The notes below the pieces were generated by a model. The model was not told the DNA's origin, did not search any database, and saw only the letters and a program-made list of their open reading frames with translations. This document shows positions 8,226 to 17,598 of a stretch of DNA of 64,000 nucleotides, in pieces. The translations under genes were made by a program, and so were the position numbers. Each line of letters opens with the position of its first letter. Position 1 is the stretch's first letter. This DNA comes from Blautia sp. Marseille-P3201T (lineage in GTDB: Bacteria > Bacillota > Clostridia > Lachnospirales > Lachnospiraceae), in assembly GCF_900120295.1 (NCBI RefSeq), contig NZ_LT635470.1, forward strand, positions 372,001 through 436,000, written 5' to 3'.

Positions 8226-10868
8226 ATGAGGGAAAAAATCCTGCTGATAGATGGACACAGTATATTAAACAGGGCATTTTACGGACTGCCTGATTTGACA
8301 AATGCAGAAGGACTTCATACAAATGCGATTTATGGATTTTTAAATATTTTATTTAAGATTTTGGAGGAGGAAAAGCCGGATTATCTTACCGTTGCTTTTG
8401 ATTTGCATGCTCCTACCTTCCGTCACAAACAGTATGAAGCATATAAAGGAACGAGAAAGCCTATGCCAATGGAGTTGAGAGAGCAGATACCGGTTATGAA
8501 GGATGTGCTTTCTGCCATGGGTGTTACCATAATTACCAAAGAGGGATATGAAGCGGATGATCTTTTGGGAACCGTAGCAAAAAAAAGTGAAGAAAAGGGT
8601 ATGGATGTAACCATTCTTTCCGGTGACAGGGATTTACTGCAGTTGGCAACTTCTCATATTTGTATTCGTATACCAAAGACAAAAGGTGGAAAAACAACCA
8701 TTGAAGATTATTATGAAGAGGATGTAAAAGAGGCTTATCAACTTACACCTTTACAGATTATTGAATTGAAAGCATTGATGGGAGATACAGCCGACAATAT
8801 TCCTGGGCTTCCGGGTGTAGGAGAAAAGACAGCAACCAAAATTTTACTTGAATATGGAACAGTCGAGAATGCCAAGGCTCATGCGGAAGAATTAAAACCG
8901 AATAAAGCAAAGACTGCTTTTTTGGAACATTATGATTTGGCTGTATTAAGTAAAGAATTGGCAACCATTTGTATTGACAGTCCGATTGAATATGACTGGG
9001 AAGGTGCAAGAATTCATAATCTGTATACACCGGAAGCGTATGAATTTTTCAAAGAATTGGAATTTAAAAATTTTCTTTCCCGTTTTGAGGATACAGGAGA
9101 AGAAAATAAAATAGAAGAAAGTTTCCGGTATATTACGGATTTCACAGAAACAGAGGAAATCTTTAAAAGAGCTATACAGGAGCCGGTAGTGGGAATTGAG
9201 CTACTGGAAGAAAAAGGACAGATTTTAGGCTTAGGTCTTGCATGGGGAGAAGAAGAAACAGAGGTATACGGTATTTTACCACAGGGATTTGTGACAGAAG
9301 ACTATCTCATTGGAAAAGCGCAGGAGCTTTGCCAACAGGGAAAACTGGTTGCCTCTTTAAATATTAAGGCAATGCTGCGTTATATGGATTTAAAATCTCA
9401 CAACGATATGTTCGATGCCGGACTTGCAGCTTACCTTTTAAATCCTTTAAAGTCAGAGTACACTTACGATGATATTGCAAAAGAGTTTTTGGGAGAAATG
9501 CTTCCTGCAAAGGAAGATTTACTGGGTAAATTATCCTATATAAAGGCTGCTGATGAAAAAGAAGAAGAACTTGCCAAAAGCGTCTGCTATATGGCATATA
9601 CTGCTTTTAAATCCAGAACACCGCTTTTCGAAGCTCTGGAAAAGGAAAATATGAAAAAGCTTTATACAGATATGGAAATGCCTCTTTTATTTACCCTTGC
9701 AGATATGGAAAAAGAGGGCATTTTAGTAGAAGCGGAGGCATTAAAGGAATACGGAGAAAAGCTTCAGGTTCGTATTGAAGCTTTGGAAAAAGAAATCTGG
9801 GAGCAGGCAGGAGAAGAATTTAATATTAATTCCCCGAAACAGCTGGGTGTGATATTGTTTGAAAAATTAGAGCTTCCAGGAGGGAAGAAGACAAAGACAG
9901 GCTATTCTACAGCGGCAGATGTGTTGGAAAAATTAGCTCCTGAGCATAAACTGGTAGCTGATATTTTAGAATACAGACAGCTCACAAAGCTGAAATCGAC
10001 TTACGCAGATGGACTTGCCAATTATATTGCAGAGGACGGAAGAATACATTCTACTTTTAATCAGACAATTACTGCAACAGGCAGAATTAGCAGTACAGAG
10101 CCGAACTTACAGAATATACCGGTTCGTACAGAGCTTGGAAGAATGCTTCGAAAAGTATTTATTCCAAAAGATGGGTTTGTATTTTTAGATGCAGATTATT
10201 CGCAGATTGAACTTCGTGTGCTGGCGCATATGTCAGGAGATGAAAAATTAATTCAGGCATATCAGGAAGCGCAGGATATTCATAGAATTACAGCTTCTCA
10301 GGTATTTCATATTCCTTTTGATGAAGTTACACCTCTTCAAAGAAGAAATGCCAAAGCTGTAAATTTTGGAATTGTATATGGTATCAGTTCTTTTGGGCTT
10401 AGTCAGGATTTGAGTATCAGCAGAAAAGAAGCTGCTCAGTATATTGAAAGTTATTTTCATACTTATCCAAAAATAAAAGGATTTTTAGATGGATTAGTAG
10501 AAGAAGCAAAGGAAAAAGGTTATGTTTCCACGCTGTTTCACAGACGCAGACCAGTGCCTGAGCTAAAATCCAGCAACTTTATGCAGCGTTCTTTCGGAGA
10601 AAGAGTGGCTATGAACTCTCCAATTCAGGGAACAGCAGCAGATATCATTAAAATTGCCATGATACGGGTCAATAAGCGATTGAAGGAAGAAAATTTAAAG
10701 TCCAGATTAGTTCTGCAGGTACATGATGAACTTTTGATTGAAACAGCAAAAGACGAAGTGGAGCAGGTTTCTGCTATTTTGGAGCAGGAGATGAAAGAAG
10801 CAGCACATTTATCTGTAGCTCTTGAAATTGATATGCATACAGGGGAAAACTGGTACGAAGCAAAATAG
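8226..10868 (+). CDS. polA: DNA polymerase I
   Basis: 880 residues. The 5'-3' exonuclease domain (~1-290) has 'DLHAPTFRHKQYEAYKGTR' and the helix-3-turn-helix 'DNIPGLPGVGEKTA'. A degenerate 3'-5' exonuclease-like domain follows (~305-470): the proofreading DxE motif is replaced around 'VVGIELLEEKG', so proofreading is probably absent, as in many Gram-positive Pol I enzymes. The polymerase domain has motif A 'DADYSQIELR' (~655), motif B 'RRNAKAVNFGIVYG' (~706) and motif C 'VHDELLIE' (~831). It acts in Okazaki fragment processing and repair. It heads a same-strand run with coaE, a YycJ-like hydrolase, ACT and PFL genes. Confidence 0.97.
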   Translation: MREKILLIDGHSILNRAFYGLPDLTNAEGLHTNAIYGFLNILFKILEEEKPDYLTVAFDLHAPTFRHKQYEAYKGTRKPMPMELREQIPVMKDVLSAMGVTIITKEGYEADDLLGTVAKKSEEKGMDVTILSGDRDLLQLATSHICIRIPKTKGGKTTIEDYYEEDVKEAYQLTPLQIIELKALMGDTADNIPGLPGVGEKTATKILLEYGTVENAKAHAEELKPNKAKTAFLEHYDLAVLSKELATICIDSPIEYDWEGARIHNLYTPEAYEFFKELEFKNFLSRFEDTGEENKIEESFRYITDFTETEEIFKRAIQEPVVGIELLEEKGQILGLGLAWGEEETEVYGILPQGFVTEDYLIGKAQELCQQGKLVASLNIKAMLRYMDLKSHNDMFDAGLAAYLLNPLKSEYTYDDIAKEFLGEMLPAKEDLLGKLSYIKAADEKEEELAKSVCYMAYTAFKSRTPLFEALEKENMKKLYTDMEMPLLFTLADMEKEGILVEAEALKEYGEKLQVRIEALEKEIWEQAGEEFNINSPKQLGVILFEKLELPGGKKTKTGYSTAADVLEKLAPEHKLVADILEYRQLTKLKSTYADGLANYIAEDGRIHSTFNQTITATGRISSTEPNLQNIPVRTELGRMLRKVFIPKDGFVFLDADYSQIELRVLAHMSGDEKLIQAYQEAQDIHRITASQVFHIPFDEVTPLQRRNAKAVNFGIVYGISSFGLSQDLSISRKEAAQYIESYFHTYPKIKGFLDGLVEEAKEKGYVSTLFHRRRPVPELKSSNFMQRSFGERVAMNSPIQGTAADIIKIAMIRVNKRLKEENLKSRLVLQVHDELLIETAKDEVEQVSAILEQEMKEAAHLSVALEIDMHTGENWYEAK

Positions 10869-10892
10869 CAGATTTACAAAGGAGGAATGGGT

Positions 10893-11495
10893 ATGAGAAT
10901 TATAGGAGTAACAGGCGGAGTGGGTTCTGGAAAAAGTGCAGTTTTAAATTATATAGAAGAACATTTTGACAGCCGAATTGTAAAAGCAGATGATGTGGGA
11001 CACTTGTTAATGATGCCGGGACGAGCATGCTATGAGCCGGTTATTCAACTGTTCGGAGAGTGGATTGTAAAAGATGATACTTCTTTGAACAGGGAAGCCA
11101 TTGCCTCTATTGTATTTAAAGATCCGGAGATGCTAAAAAAACTGGATGACATCATACATCCTGCTGTGAAAAAATATATTTTAAAAGAAATTGAAAAATC
11201 AAAAGAAGAAGAAACTGAATTTTTCTTTATAGAGTCAGCTTTGCTTTTAGAAGAAAAATATGATGAAATTTGTGATGAGATGTGGTATATTTATTGCGAA
11301 AAAGAAGTACGCATGGAGCGATTACGTCGTGACAGAGGTTATTCAGAAGAAAAAATTCGTCAGATGATGGATAATCAGCTTCCTGATGAGGAGTTTGAAA
11401 CTCGATGCGACTTCCAGTTATATAACGATGAAGATGTAGCACATACTTATCTTCAAATTGAGCGAAAGATGAGAACCTATTATGAATTTATGTAG
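10893..11495 (+). CDS. coaE: Dephospho-CoA kinase
   Basis: 200-residue P-loop kinase for the last step of coenzyme A synthesis (ATP-dependent 3'-phosphorylation of dephospho-CoA). The N-terminal Walker A is 'GVTGGVGSGKS', followed by 'KADDVGH' and 'LDDIIHPAV', typical of CoaE, and a lid region with 'RLRRDRG'. The ATG at 10893 was chosen because GGAGG (10881-10885) is seven bases upstream; the ATG at 10887 is too close. It follows polA by 24 bp and overlaps the next gene by 14 bp, so it is translated in one operon. Confidence 0.95.
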   Translation: MRIIGVTGGVGSGKSAVLNYIEEHFDSRIVKADDVGHLLMMPGRACYEPVIQLFGEWIVKDDTSLNREAIASIVFKDPEMLKKLDDIIHPAVKKYILKEIEKSKEEETEFFFIESALLLEEKYDEICDEMWYIYCEKEVRMERLRRDRGYSEEKIRQMMDNQLPDEEFETRCDFQLYNDEDVAHTYLQIERKMRTYYEFM

Positions 11496-12279
11496 TATAG
11501 CCAGCGGAAGCAGTGGTAACTGTATTTATGTTGGAAGTGATACCACCAGTTTATTGGTGGATGTGGGAATTAGCGGAAAGCGTATTGAAGAGGGGCTTCG
11601 AAGTATTAATCATACCACAGGTGACTGTAATGGTATTTTGATTACCCATGAACATTCCGATCACATAAAAGGCCTGGGAGTGATTTCCAGAAAGCATAAA
11701 ATCCCTATTTATTGTACAAGAGGAACTATGGAAGCAATGCAGGGTATGAGTTCTTTAGGTAAGATGCCGGAGGGACTTTTTCATCCTATTGAAGCAAATA
11801 AAAAGTTTCAGGTGGGCGATTTAGAGGTACAGCCTTTTGCCATTTCTCACGATGCAGCAGAGCCAGTGGGATATCGGGTAAATCAAGGGGAAAAATCTGT
11901 AGGAATTGCAACGGATTTAGGGTATTATGATGAGTATATTGTTCAAAATTTATCCGGTCTGGATGTGCTTCTTTTAGAAGCAAACCATGATGTAAATATG
12001 TTGCAGGTAGGGAGTTATCCCTATTATTTAAAACAACGTATTTTAGGAAAAAGAGGCCACCTTTCTAATGAAACGGCAGGCCGCCTTTTATGCAGGCTTT
12101 TACATGACCAGATGAAAGCTGTTTTTCTGGGACATTTAAGTCGAGAAAATAACTATGAAGCTCTCGCTTATGAAACAGTGTGTTCTGAGGTTACTATGGG
12201 AGAAAATCCATGGAAATCTACAGATTTTAAAATCATGGTAGCACATAGAGAACAGGTTTCTGATTTAGTGACAGTATAA
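11482..12279 (+). CDS. MBL-fold metallohydrolase, YycJ/WalJ type
   Basis: 265-residue metallo-beta-lactamase-fold protein. It starts 'NLCSIASGSSGNCIYV', has the metal motif 'LITHEHSDHIKGL', later 'IATDLG' and 'LLLEANHD', and a C-terminal 'LGHLSRENN'. This arrangement matches YycJ/WalJ-type proteins, considered DNA-associated nucleases linked to replication or cell-wall regulation; the precise substrate is uncertain. The ATG lies inside the 3' end of coaE with no strong ribosome site, suggesting coupled translation. Its position beside polA fits a DNA metabolism role but is not proof. Confidence 0.85.
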   Translation: MNLCSIASGSSGNCIYVGSDTTSLLVDVGISGKRIEEGLRSINHTTGDCNGILITHEHSDHIKGLGVISRKHKIPIYCTRGTMEAMQGMSSLGKMPEGLFHPIEANKKFQVGDLEVQPFAISHDAAEPVGYRVNQGEKSVGIATDLGYYDEYIVQNLSGLDVLLLEANHDVNMLQVGSYPYYLKQRILGKRGHLSNETAGRLLCRLLHDQMKAVFLGHLSRENNYEALAYETVCSEVTMGENPWKSTDFKIMVAHREQVSDLVTV

Positions 12280-12304
12280 AAAAGAAAGAAATGAGGACAG
12301 AAGC

Positions 12305-12577
12305 ATGAAAAAAACCATTATCACAGTAGTAGGACAGGATACCGTAGGTATTACAGCAAAGGTTTGTACCTATCTGGCAGAAAACAATATTAACATTTTA
12401 GACATCACACAAACCATTGTAGACGGATACTTTAATATGATGATGATTACAGATACCAGTATGTGTTCTAAGAAAATCAGTGTAATTTCAGAAGAGCTGG
12501 ATGCAGTGGGCACAGAAATCGGTGTTGTTATTCATGCACAGTTAGAAGATATTTTCACAAAAATGCACCGTATTTAA
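12305..12577 (+). CDS. ACT domain protein (UPF0237)
   Basis: 90-residue protein made of a single ACT domain with a short C-terminal extension ('[35 protein letters not shown]'). ACT domains bind amino acids and act as allosteric sensors. This stand-alone UPF0237 family is almost always encoded next to UPF0210/PFL-family proteins, as here (32 bp gap to the next gene), so the two probably work together. The GcvR-like N-terminus suggests ligand sensing. No biochemical function is established that I can state. Confidence 0.88.
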   Translation: MKKTIITVVGQDTVGITAKVCTYLAENNINILDITQTIVDGYFNMMMITDTSMCSKKISVISEELDAVGTEIGVVIHAQLEDIFTKMHRI

Positions 12578-12609
12578 AAGATGGCAGGAAGAAAGGACAG
12601 GAAACAATT

Positions 12610-13974
12610 ATGATTAACATGTATGAGGTAAATGAAACGAACAAAATGATTGAACAGGAAAATCTGGATGTTCGTACCATTACACTTGGAATTAGTCTTT
12701 TGGATTGTATTGATGCAGATTTACAGGAGTTAAATCGCAAAATTTATGAGAAGATTACCCGTCTTGCCAGCCGTCTGGTAGAAACAGGAGAGGACATTTC
12801 AAAGGAATTCGGAGTTCCCATTGTAAACAAGAGAATTTCTATTACACCCATTGCCCTTGTAGGTGGCGCTGCCTGCAAAACTCCTGAGGATTTCGTAACT
12901 CTGGCAAAAACCTTAGACAGAGCTGCAAAGGAAGTAGGCGTGAACTTTATCGGCGGATATTCTGCAACAGTATGTAAAGGAATGACACAGGCAGATGAGC
13001 TCTTAATTCGTTCTATTCCTCAGGCTTTGGCTAGTACAGAAAGAGTGTGCAGCTCCGTAAATTTAGGCTCTACAAAGACAGGCATCAATATGGATGCTGT
13101 GCGTCTTATGGGTGAAATTGTACTGGAAACAGCAGAAGCAACGAAAGAGGATGACTCTTTAGGATGTGCGAAGCTGGTAGTATTTTGTAATGCGCCGGAT
13201 GATAATCCTTTTATGGCCGGAGCTTTTCATGGGGTAACAGAAGCAGATGCCATTATTAACGTAGGTGTTTCAGGTCCGGGTGTTGTAAAAACAGCTTTGG
13301 AGCAAGTACGGGGAGAGAGCTTTGAGGTTCTCTGTGAAACTATTAAGAAAACAGCATTTAAGGTAACACGTGTGGGACAGCTGGTGGCACAGGAAGCATC
13401 TAAGCGTCTTGGCATTCCTTTTGGAATTGTGGATTTATCTCTTGCGCCTACACCGGCGATTGGAGACAGTGTGGCAGATATTCTCTGTGAAATCGGTCTG
13501 GAATATGCAGGAGCGCCGGGAACAACCGCAGCATTGGCTCTGTTAAACGATCAGGTAAAAAAAGGCGGCGTTATGGCGTCCTCTTATGTAGGCGGATTAA
13601 GCGGAGCTTTCATTCCTGTAAGTGAGGACCAGGGTATGATTGATGCTGTGGTAGCCAATGCTTTGACTATTGAAAAGCTGGAAGCTATGACTTGTGTATG
13701 CTCCGTAGGTCTGGATATGATTGCAATTCCGGGAGATACGAAGGCATCTACTATTTCCGGTATTATTGCAGATGAATGTGCAATCGGTATGGTAAACCAG
13801 AAAACAACAGCAGTTCGTATTATTCCTGTTATTGGAAAGGGAGTAGGAGAAACCGTTGAATTCGGCGGTTTACTGGGATATGCACCGATTATGCCGGTAA
13901 ATCCATATTCCTGTGAGGCTTTTGTCAGTCGTAAGGGAAGAATACCGGCACCAATTCACAGTTTTAAAAACTAA
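12610..13974 (+). CDS. PFL family protein (UPF0210/DUF711)
   Basis: 454-residue cytoplasmic protein of the UPF0210 family, structurally related to pyruvate formate-lyase-like barrels but without an obvious glycyl-radical motif. Conserved stretches include '[14 protein letters not shown]', '[15 protein letters not shown]' and '[20 protein letters not shown]'. Length matches the family. It is preceded by its usual ACT-domain partner and is the last gene of the polA transcription run. It ends three bases before the stop of the convergent tmcAL gene, and its terminator lies inside that gene. Function is unknown. Confidence 0.88.
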   Translation: MINMYEVNETNKMIEQENLDVRTITLGISLLDCIDADLQELNRKIYEKITRLASRLVETGEDISKEFGVPIVNKRISITPIALVGGAACKTPEDFVTLAKTLDRAAKEVGVNFIGGYSATVCKGMTQADELLIRSIPQALASTERVCSSVNLGSTKTGINMDAVRLMGEIVLETAEATKEDDSLGCAKLVVFCNAPDDNPFMAGAFHGVTEADAIINVGVSGPGVVKTALEQVRGESFEVLCETIKKTAFKVTRVGQLVAQEASKRLGIPFGIVDLSLAPTPAIGDSVADILCEIGLEYAGAPGTTAALALLNDQVKKGGVMASSYVGGLSGAFIPVSEDQGMIDAVVANALTIEKLEAMTCVCSVGLDMIAIPGDTKASTISGIIADECAIGMVNQKTTAVRIIPVIGKGVGETVEFGGLLGYAPIMPVNPYSCEAFVSRKGRIPAPIHSFKN

Positions 13975-13977
13975 GAA

Positions 13978-15222
13978 TTAAAGAATAATCGGCGGCTTTT
14001 GCAAATCGTTTGTAAAGGCTGCCGGTTTTTTATTACACTTCACTGTTTCGTAAAGATTGGAAGCAAATAAATCTTTTTCAAAAAGAGAGTAAGCTTCTTT
14101 TGGCAATAATTTTTTATAATCGGCGACTTTTGTAATGATTGGAATATCACTGTTTTTCTGTAAAATACGCAAAAAGGAAGAACTTTCTTTTTTTAATCCC
14201 AAAAGTCTTACATACGCAGGAGAGACAGCAGGCAAATCAGAGGGAATATTTAATAATACATGGAGCAAAGCCCGGCAAATGCGGGTGTAAGTCAGCTCTT
14301 TTGTTTTTAATTGCTCTGCAAATTTTGTAAAGGTTTCAAAGGTATTCAGATGGTGATAAATCCGTCTGGCTAAATCAGGGGACATATCGGAAAAAGCACA
14401 CAGACTTTCCGGTGTGTTTTTCATCAGTTCATATTTTAAAAGTACCGAGAAATCATTTTCTGTGAGGAAAGCTTCTTTTTCCAATACAGAGCACAGGTAA
14501 TCCTTTACAGCAGGAGGCTGCGCATCTTTCAAGGTATCAGAAAGGGATTTCTGAGTATTCCAAGTGGCAGCAAGCTCTTTGCGTATGGCGGAAGCGCTGG
14601 GATAAGATAAAGACAGAGAAGTCTCATGGTAAGCGCTGCCAATTCTTTTTATGGTAACAGGAACAATACTGCTGTTTTGAGCAGCGAGAGACTTACAGTA
14701 TTCGATACCTAAAATATTGTTTGGAGTATCTAAAAAATCTTCGGAAAATGGAATGTTCTTTTCTTTCAAATATTCCGTCAATGCTGATTTTCTGGCAGCA
14801 GGAAAAGAGAGTCCCTGTTTTAAAAAACTGCGTAACTTTTCTTTATAAAGTTCTGGTTCGTCTGCAAGAAGCGCTCCCAAAAAGCGGCAGGTATCTATTT
14901 CGCCGCTTTCGCTTCCAAAGCATAGAAAATCAATGGAATTTAAGGCATTGAAAATAGAAACTGCTCCTGATGAAAAATATTCTGCACTGCCGCAGGCATA
15001 AAAGGAAGGAAGCTCGAAAACAATGTCAGCCCCTCCTAAAAGAGCCATAGCTGTTCTTTGGTGTTTTGCGAAAATGGCAGGAGTACCTCGCTGTACAAAA
15101 TCTCCGCTCATTAAAATAACGGCAATTTCTGCCCCTGTCTTTTCTTTTGCCTGTCGGATCTGATATTCATGTCCTTTGTGAAAAGGATTATATTCTGCGA
15201 TAATGCCCACTGCTTTTTTCAT
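13978..15222 (-). CDS. tmcAL: tRNA(Met) cytidine acetate ligase
   Basis: 414-residue nucleotidyltransferase-like enzyme (formerly YlbM/DUF795) that makes N4-acetylcytidine at the wobble position of elongator tRNA-Met from acetate and ATP. The N-terminal 'GIIAEYNPFHKGHEYQI' contains the HxGH adenylylation motif (H15, H18); 'LMSGDFVQRGTPAIFAKHQR' is the family hallmark. The helical C-terminal half is typical. A good ribosome site (CGGAGG) precedes the ATG. It is divergent from ackA, whose product also handles acetate, and this neighbourhood is common in clostridia. Its 3' end overlaps a terminator for the convergent operon. Confidence 0.93.
   Translation of the reverse strand: MKKAVGIIAEYNPFHKGHEYQIRQAKEKTGAEIAVILMSGDFVQRGTPAIFAKHQRTAMALLGGADIVFELPSFYACGSAEYFSSGAVSIFNALNSIDFLCFGSESGEIDTCRFLGALLADEPELYKEKLRSFLKQGLSFPAARKSALTEYLKEKNIPFSEDFLDTPNNILGIEYCKSLAAQNSSIVPVTIKRIGSAYHETSLSLSYPSASAIRKELAATWNTQKSLSDTLKDAQPPAVKDYLCSVLEKEAFLTENDFSVLLKYELMKNTPESLCAFSDMSPDLARRIYHHLNTFETFTKFAEQLKTKELTYTRICRALLHVLLNIPSDLPAVSPAYVRLLGLKKESSSFLRILQKNSDIPIITKVADYKKLLPKEAYSLFEKDLFASNLYETVKCNKKPAAFTNDLQKPPIIL
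13990..14031 (+). terminator. Terminator embedded in the 3' coding end of tmcAL
   Basis: A 16-bp stem (13990-14005 with 14009-14024, three G.U wobbles) has a TCG loop and is followed by GT6. It terminates the PFL-side operon while encoding, on the other strand, the last ~15 codons of tmcAL. Confidence 0.75.
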
Positions 15223-15267
15223 AAAGTACCTCCGTTTTCTGGTGAATGATACAGTACACTAGTATGT

Positions 15268-15297
15268 AGTATACAGGAAAAAGCAGAAAACTGACAA
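15268..15297 (-). promoter_or_regulatory. tmcAL promoter
   Basis: On the minus strand: TTGTCA (15297-15292), 18-bp spacer, TATACT (15273-15268), about 45 bp before the ATG. Confidence 0.65.
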
Positions 15298-15376
15298 TAG
15301 TTTTCTGTTTTATAAAAATGTTTGGAAAATAATACAAGAATAAGAGAGCTTTTCCGAGAAAATCTAAAAGCTTCTC

Positions 15377-15405
15377 TTGTTTGTGTTAAAGAAACAGTGT
15401 ATAAT
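15377..15405 (+). promoter_or_regulatory. ackA promoter with upstream hairpin
   Basis: TTGTTT (15377-15382), 17-bp spacer, TATAAT (15400-15405). A 12-bp imperfect inverted repeat (15342-15353 with 15366-15378, one bulge) ends exactly at the -35 box and could be a regulatory site. Confidence 0.6.
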
Positions 15406-15486
15406 AAAAAATAGAAATGGTCAAAATGACCAGAATTACAGAGCAATCTGTATATAGATTATCTTAAGATATCGGAGGAAGAGAAT

Positions 15487-16683
15487 ATGAACGTATTAGT
15501 AGTAAACTGCGGAAGTTCATCACTGAAATTCCAGTTAATCAACTCTGAAACAGAGGCAGTAGCAGCAAAAGGATTATGTGAACGTATTGGAATTGACGGA
15601 AGATTAGTATATCAGCCAACAGGCGGAGAAAAAGAAGTAACAGAAGCAGCAATGCCTACTCATACTGAAGCAATTAAAATGGTATTAGATGCTTTAGTAA
15701 ATCCAAATACAGGTGTTTTAAAAAGCTTAGATGAAGTAGAAGCAATCGGACATCGTGTACTGCACGGCGGAGCAAAAATTTCTGACTCCTGCATTATCAA
15801 CGACGAAGTTATTTCCGTAATCGAAGAATGCTGCGATTTAGGACCTCTGCACAACCCTGCAAACTTAATGGGTATCCGTGCATGTATGGAATTGATGCCG
15901 GGCAAACCAAACGTAGCCGTATTTGACACAGCTTTCCATCAGACAATGCCGGAAAAAGCATATATGTATGCAATTCCTTACGAATACTATGATAAATATA
16001 AAGTTCGTAAATATGGTTTCCACGGAACATCTCACAGATTTGTATCCAAAGAAACAATCAAATTTTTAGGATTAGATCCTGATAACTCTAAAGTTATCGT
16101 AGCTCACTTAGGAAACGGTTCTTCCATCAGTGCAGTTGTAAACGGTAAATGTGTAGATACTTCTATGGGACTTACACCATTGGAAGGTCTTGTTATGGGA
16201 ACACGTTCCGGTGACTTGGATCCGGCAGTTCTTGACTTTATCTGCAAAAAAGAAAACATTGACGTAACAGAAATGGTAAATATCCTGAACAAAAAATCCG
16301 GTTTACTGGGACTTTCCAGAGGGCTTTCCAGTGACTTCCGTGACTTAAACGAAGCAAGAGAACAGGGTAACGAAGATGCAAAACGTGCAGTAGACTGCTT
16401 ATGTTACAGAATTGTAAAATATATCGGTTCTTATGTAGCAGCTATGAACGGTGTAGATGCCATTGCATTTACAGGCGGTATCGGTGAAAACGCAATTCCT
16501 GTACGTGAAGCAGTAGTAAAAAGCTTAGGATACCTTGGAATTACATTGGATGAAGAAGCAAACCAGACAAGAGGAGAGAACAAAATCATCTCTACTCCGG
16601 ACTCTAAAGTAACAGTAGCAATCGTTCCTACAAATGAAGAATTAGCTATTTGTCAGGAAACTGCCGAATTAGTTTCAAAATAA
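15487..16683 (+). CDS. ackA: Acetate kinase
   Basis: 398-residue kinase interconverting acetyl phosphate + ADP and acetate + ATP, a main energy-yielding fermentative step. It opens with the ASKHA motif 'VVNCGSSSLKFQL', then shows 'HRVLHGG', 'PNVAVFDTAFHQTMP', 'RKYGFHGTSHRFV' and 'FTGGIGENA', all diagnostic. Length matches the family. The codon choice is uniform and suggests high expression. It is preceded by an AGGAGG-like site and its own promoter. pta, usually adjacent, is not in the immediate neighbourhood, and the next gene starts a new unit behind a consensus promoter. Confidence 0.97.
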   Translation: MNVLVVNCGSSSLKFQLINSETEAVAAKGLCERIGIDGRLVYQPTGGEKEVTEAAMPTHTEAIKMVLDALVNPNTGVLKSLDEVEAIGHRVLHGGAKISDSCIINDEVISVIEECCDLGPLHNPANLMGIRACMELMPGKPNVAVFDTAFHQTMPEKAYMYAIPYEYYDKYKVRKYGFHGTSHRFVSKETIKFLGLDPDNSKVIVAHLGNGSSISAVVNGKCVDTSMGLTPLEGLVMGTRSGDLDPAVLDFICKKENIDVTEMVNILNKKSGLLGLSRGLSSDFRDLNEAREQGNEDAKRAVDCLCYRIVKYIGSYVAAMNGVDAIAFTGGIGENAIPVREAVVKSLGYLGITLDEEANQTRGENKIISTPDSKVTVAIVPTNEELAICQETAELVSK

Positions 16684-16686
16684 TGG

Positions 16687-16715
16687 TTGACAAACTGTAA
16701 ATCCCTATGTATAAT
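16687..16715 (+). promoter_or_regulatory. Perfect consensus promoter of yceD-rpmF
   Basis: TTGACA (16687-16692), exactly 17 bp, TATAAT (16710-16715). It starts 4 bp after the ackA stop, with no terminator seen between. Confidence 0.85.
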
Positions 16716-16741
16716 TTACAAGGTGTGATTAGGAGACTATT

Positions 16742-17269
16742 ATGCTAATTGATTTATCAGAAATTTTATCCATAGAAGGAAAGACACAGGTTGTTGAAGC
16801 ACCTGTTTCCATGGATTTCTTTCAATCAAAGCTGGGAAGTTTCCCGGTTATTGAAAAAAAGCCAATCTGTGTAACTTTAGTTAATACAGGTAAGAAGGTT
16901 GTCAAAATAGAAGCAAAGGGTTTTATTACTCTTGCGATACCTTGCGATAAGTGCTTAAAGGATGTTCCCACTGAATTTGAGATTGATATATCGGAAGAAA
17001 TTGACATGAAGGCTTCGAGGGAAGACAGGATAAAAGACTTAGATGAAATTAATTATGTCACAGGTTGCAGCCTGGACGTAGAGCAGTTAGTGCATAATGA
17101 GATTTTAATCCATTGGCCTTTAAGGGTTCTATGTAAAGAGGACTGCCGGGGAATTTGCCCCAAATGCGGCAAAGATTTGAATGAAGGTTCTTGCGAATGC
17201 GACCAGACAAGTCCAGATCCCCGAATGGCGGTAATCAGTGATATATTTAGCAAATTTAAGGAGGTGTAA
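16742..17269 (+). CDS. yceD: DUF177 (YceD) family protein
   Basis: 175-residue protein of the YceD/DUF177 family. A beta-rich N-terminal region is followed by a cysteine pair 'IPCDKCLKDV' (~65) and a C-terminal zinc-ribbon-like 'CKEDCRGICPKCGKDLNEGSCEC', the usual pattern of Gram-positive members. In bacteria it is nearly always encoded directly before rpmF, as here (3 bp gap), and has been linked to 23S rRNA accumulation or 50S assembly in plants and E. coli. A role in ribosome assembly is inferred from that linkage. Confidence 0.9.
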   Translation: MLIDLSEILSIEGKTQVVEAPVSMDFFQSKLGSFPVIEKKPICVTLVNTGKKVVKIEAKGFITLAIPCDKCLKDVPTEFEIDISEEIDMKASREDRIKDLDEINYVTGCSLDVEQLVHNEILIHWPLRVLCKEDCRGICPKCGKDLNEGSCECDQTSPDPRMAVISDIFSKFKEV

Positions 17270-17272
17270 CCT

Positions 17273-17458
17273 ATGTCTATATGTCCAAAAAATAAATCTT
17301 CTAAAGCAAGAAGAGATAAAAGACGTGCAAACTGGAAAATGAGTGCTCCAAACTTAGTAAAATGCAGCAAATGTGGTGCTTTAATGATGCCTCACAGAGT
17401 TTGCCGTGCATGCGGAAGCTACAATAAAAAAGAAATTATTAAAACAGAGGAAGCATAA
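17273..17458 (+). CDS. rpmF: 50S ribosomal protein L32
   Basis: 61-residue ribosomal protein. The basic N-terminus 'SKARRDKRRANWKM' is followed by the zinc-binding CxxC...CxxC set 'CSKCGALMMPHRVCRACG', so this is the zinc-containing (C+) paralogue. GGAGGTG just before the ATG is a strong ribosome site lying on the end of yceD. In many Bacillota rpmF is followed by plsX; here plsX lies about 9 kb downstream with a different leader, and this operon ends with a terminator. Confidence 0.96.
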   Translation: MSICPKNKSSKARRDKRRANWKMSAPNLVKCSKCGALMMPHRVCRACGSYNKKEIIKTEEA

Positions 17459-17471
17459 GATTTCCTGTAAG

Positions 17472-17510
17472 ATAGAGGGTTGTGATTTATTTCACTGCCC
17501 TCTATTTTGT
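17472..17510 (+). terminator. Terminator after rpmF
   Basis: ATAGAGGG (17472-17479) pairs with CCCTCTAT (17498-17505), with additional pairing of GTGA and TCAC inside, followed by TTTTGT. Confidence 0.75.
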
Positions 17511-17523
17511 GTTTAGAGAGAGT

Positions 17524-17590
17524 AAAAAAGAGACTGTTTTATTAAGCAACAAATATTTTTTGTTTGTACTTAAGGAAACAGTCTTTTTTT
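17524..17590 (-). terminator. Terminator of the GntR/LacI-type regulator (bidirectional)
   Basis: An A6-GA-GACTGTTT arm (17524-17540) pairs with AAACAGTC-T7 (17576-17590). On the minus strand the left arm supplies the T run. It lies 9 bp after the regulator's stop. Confidence 0.65.
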
Positions 17591-17598
17591 CTATGAAT

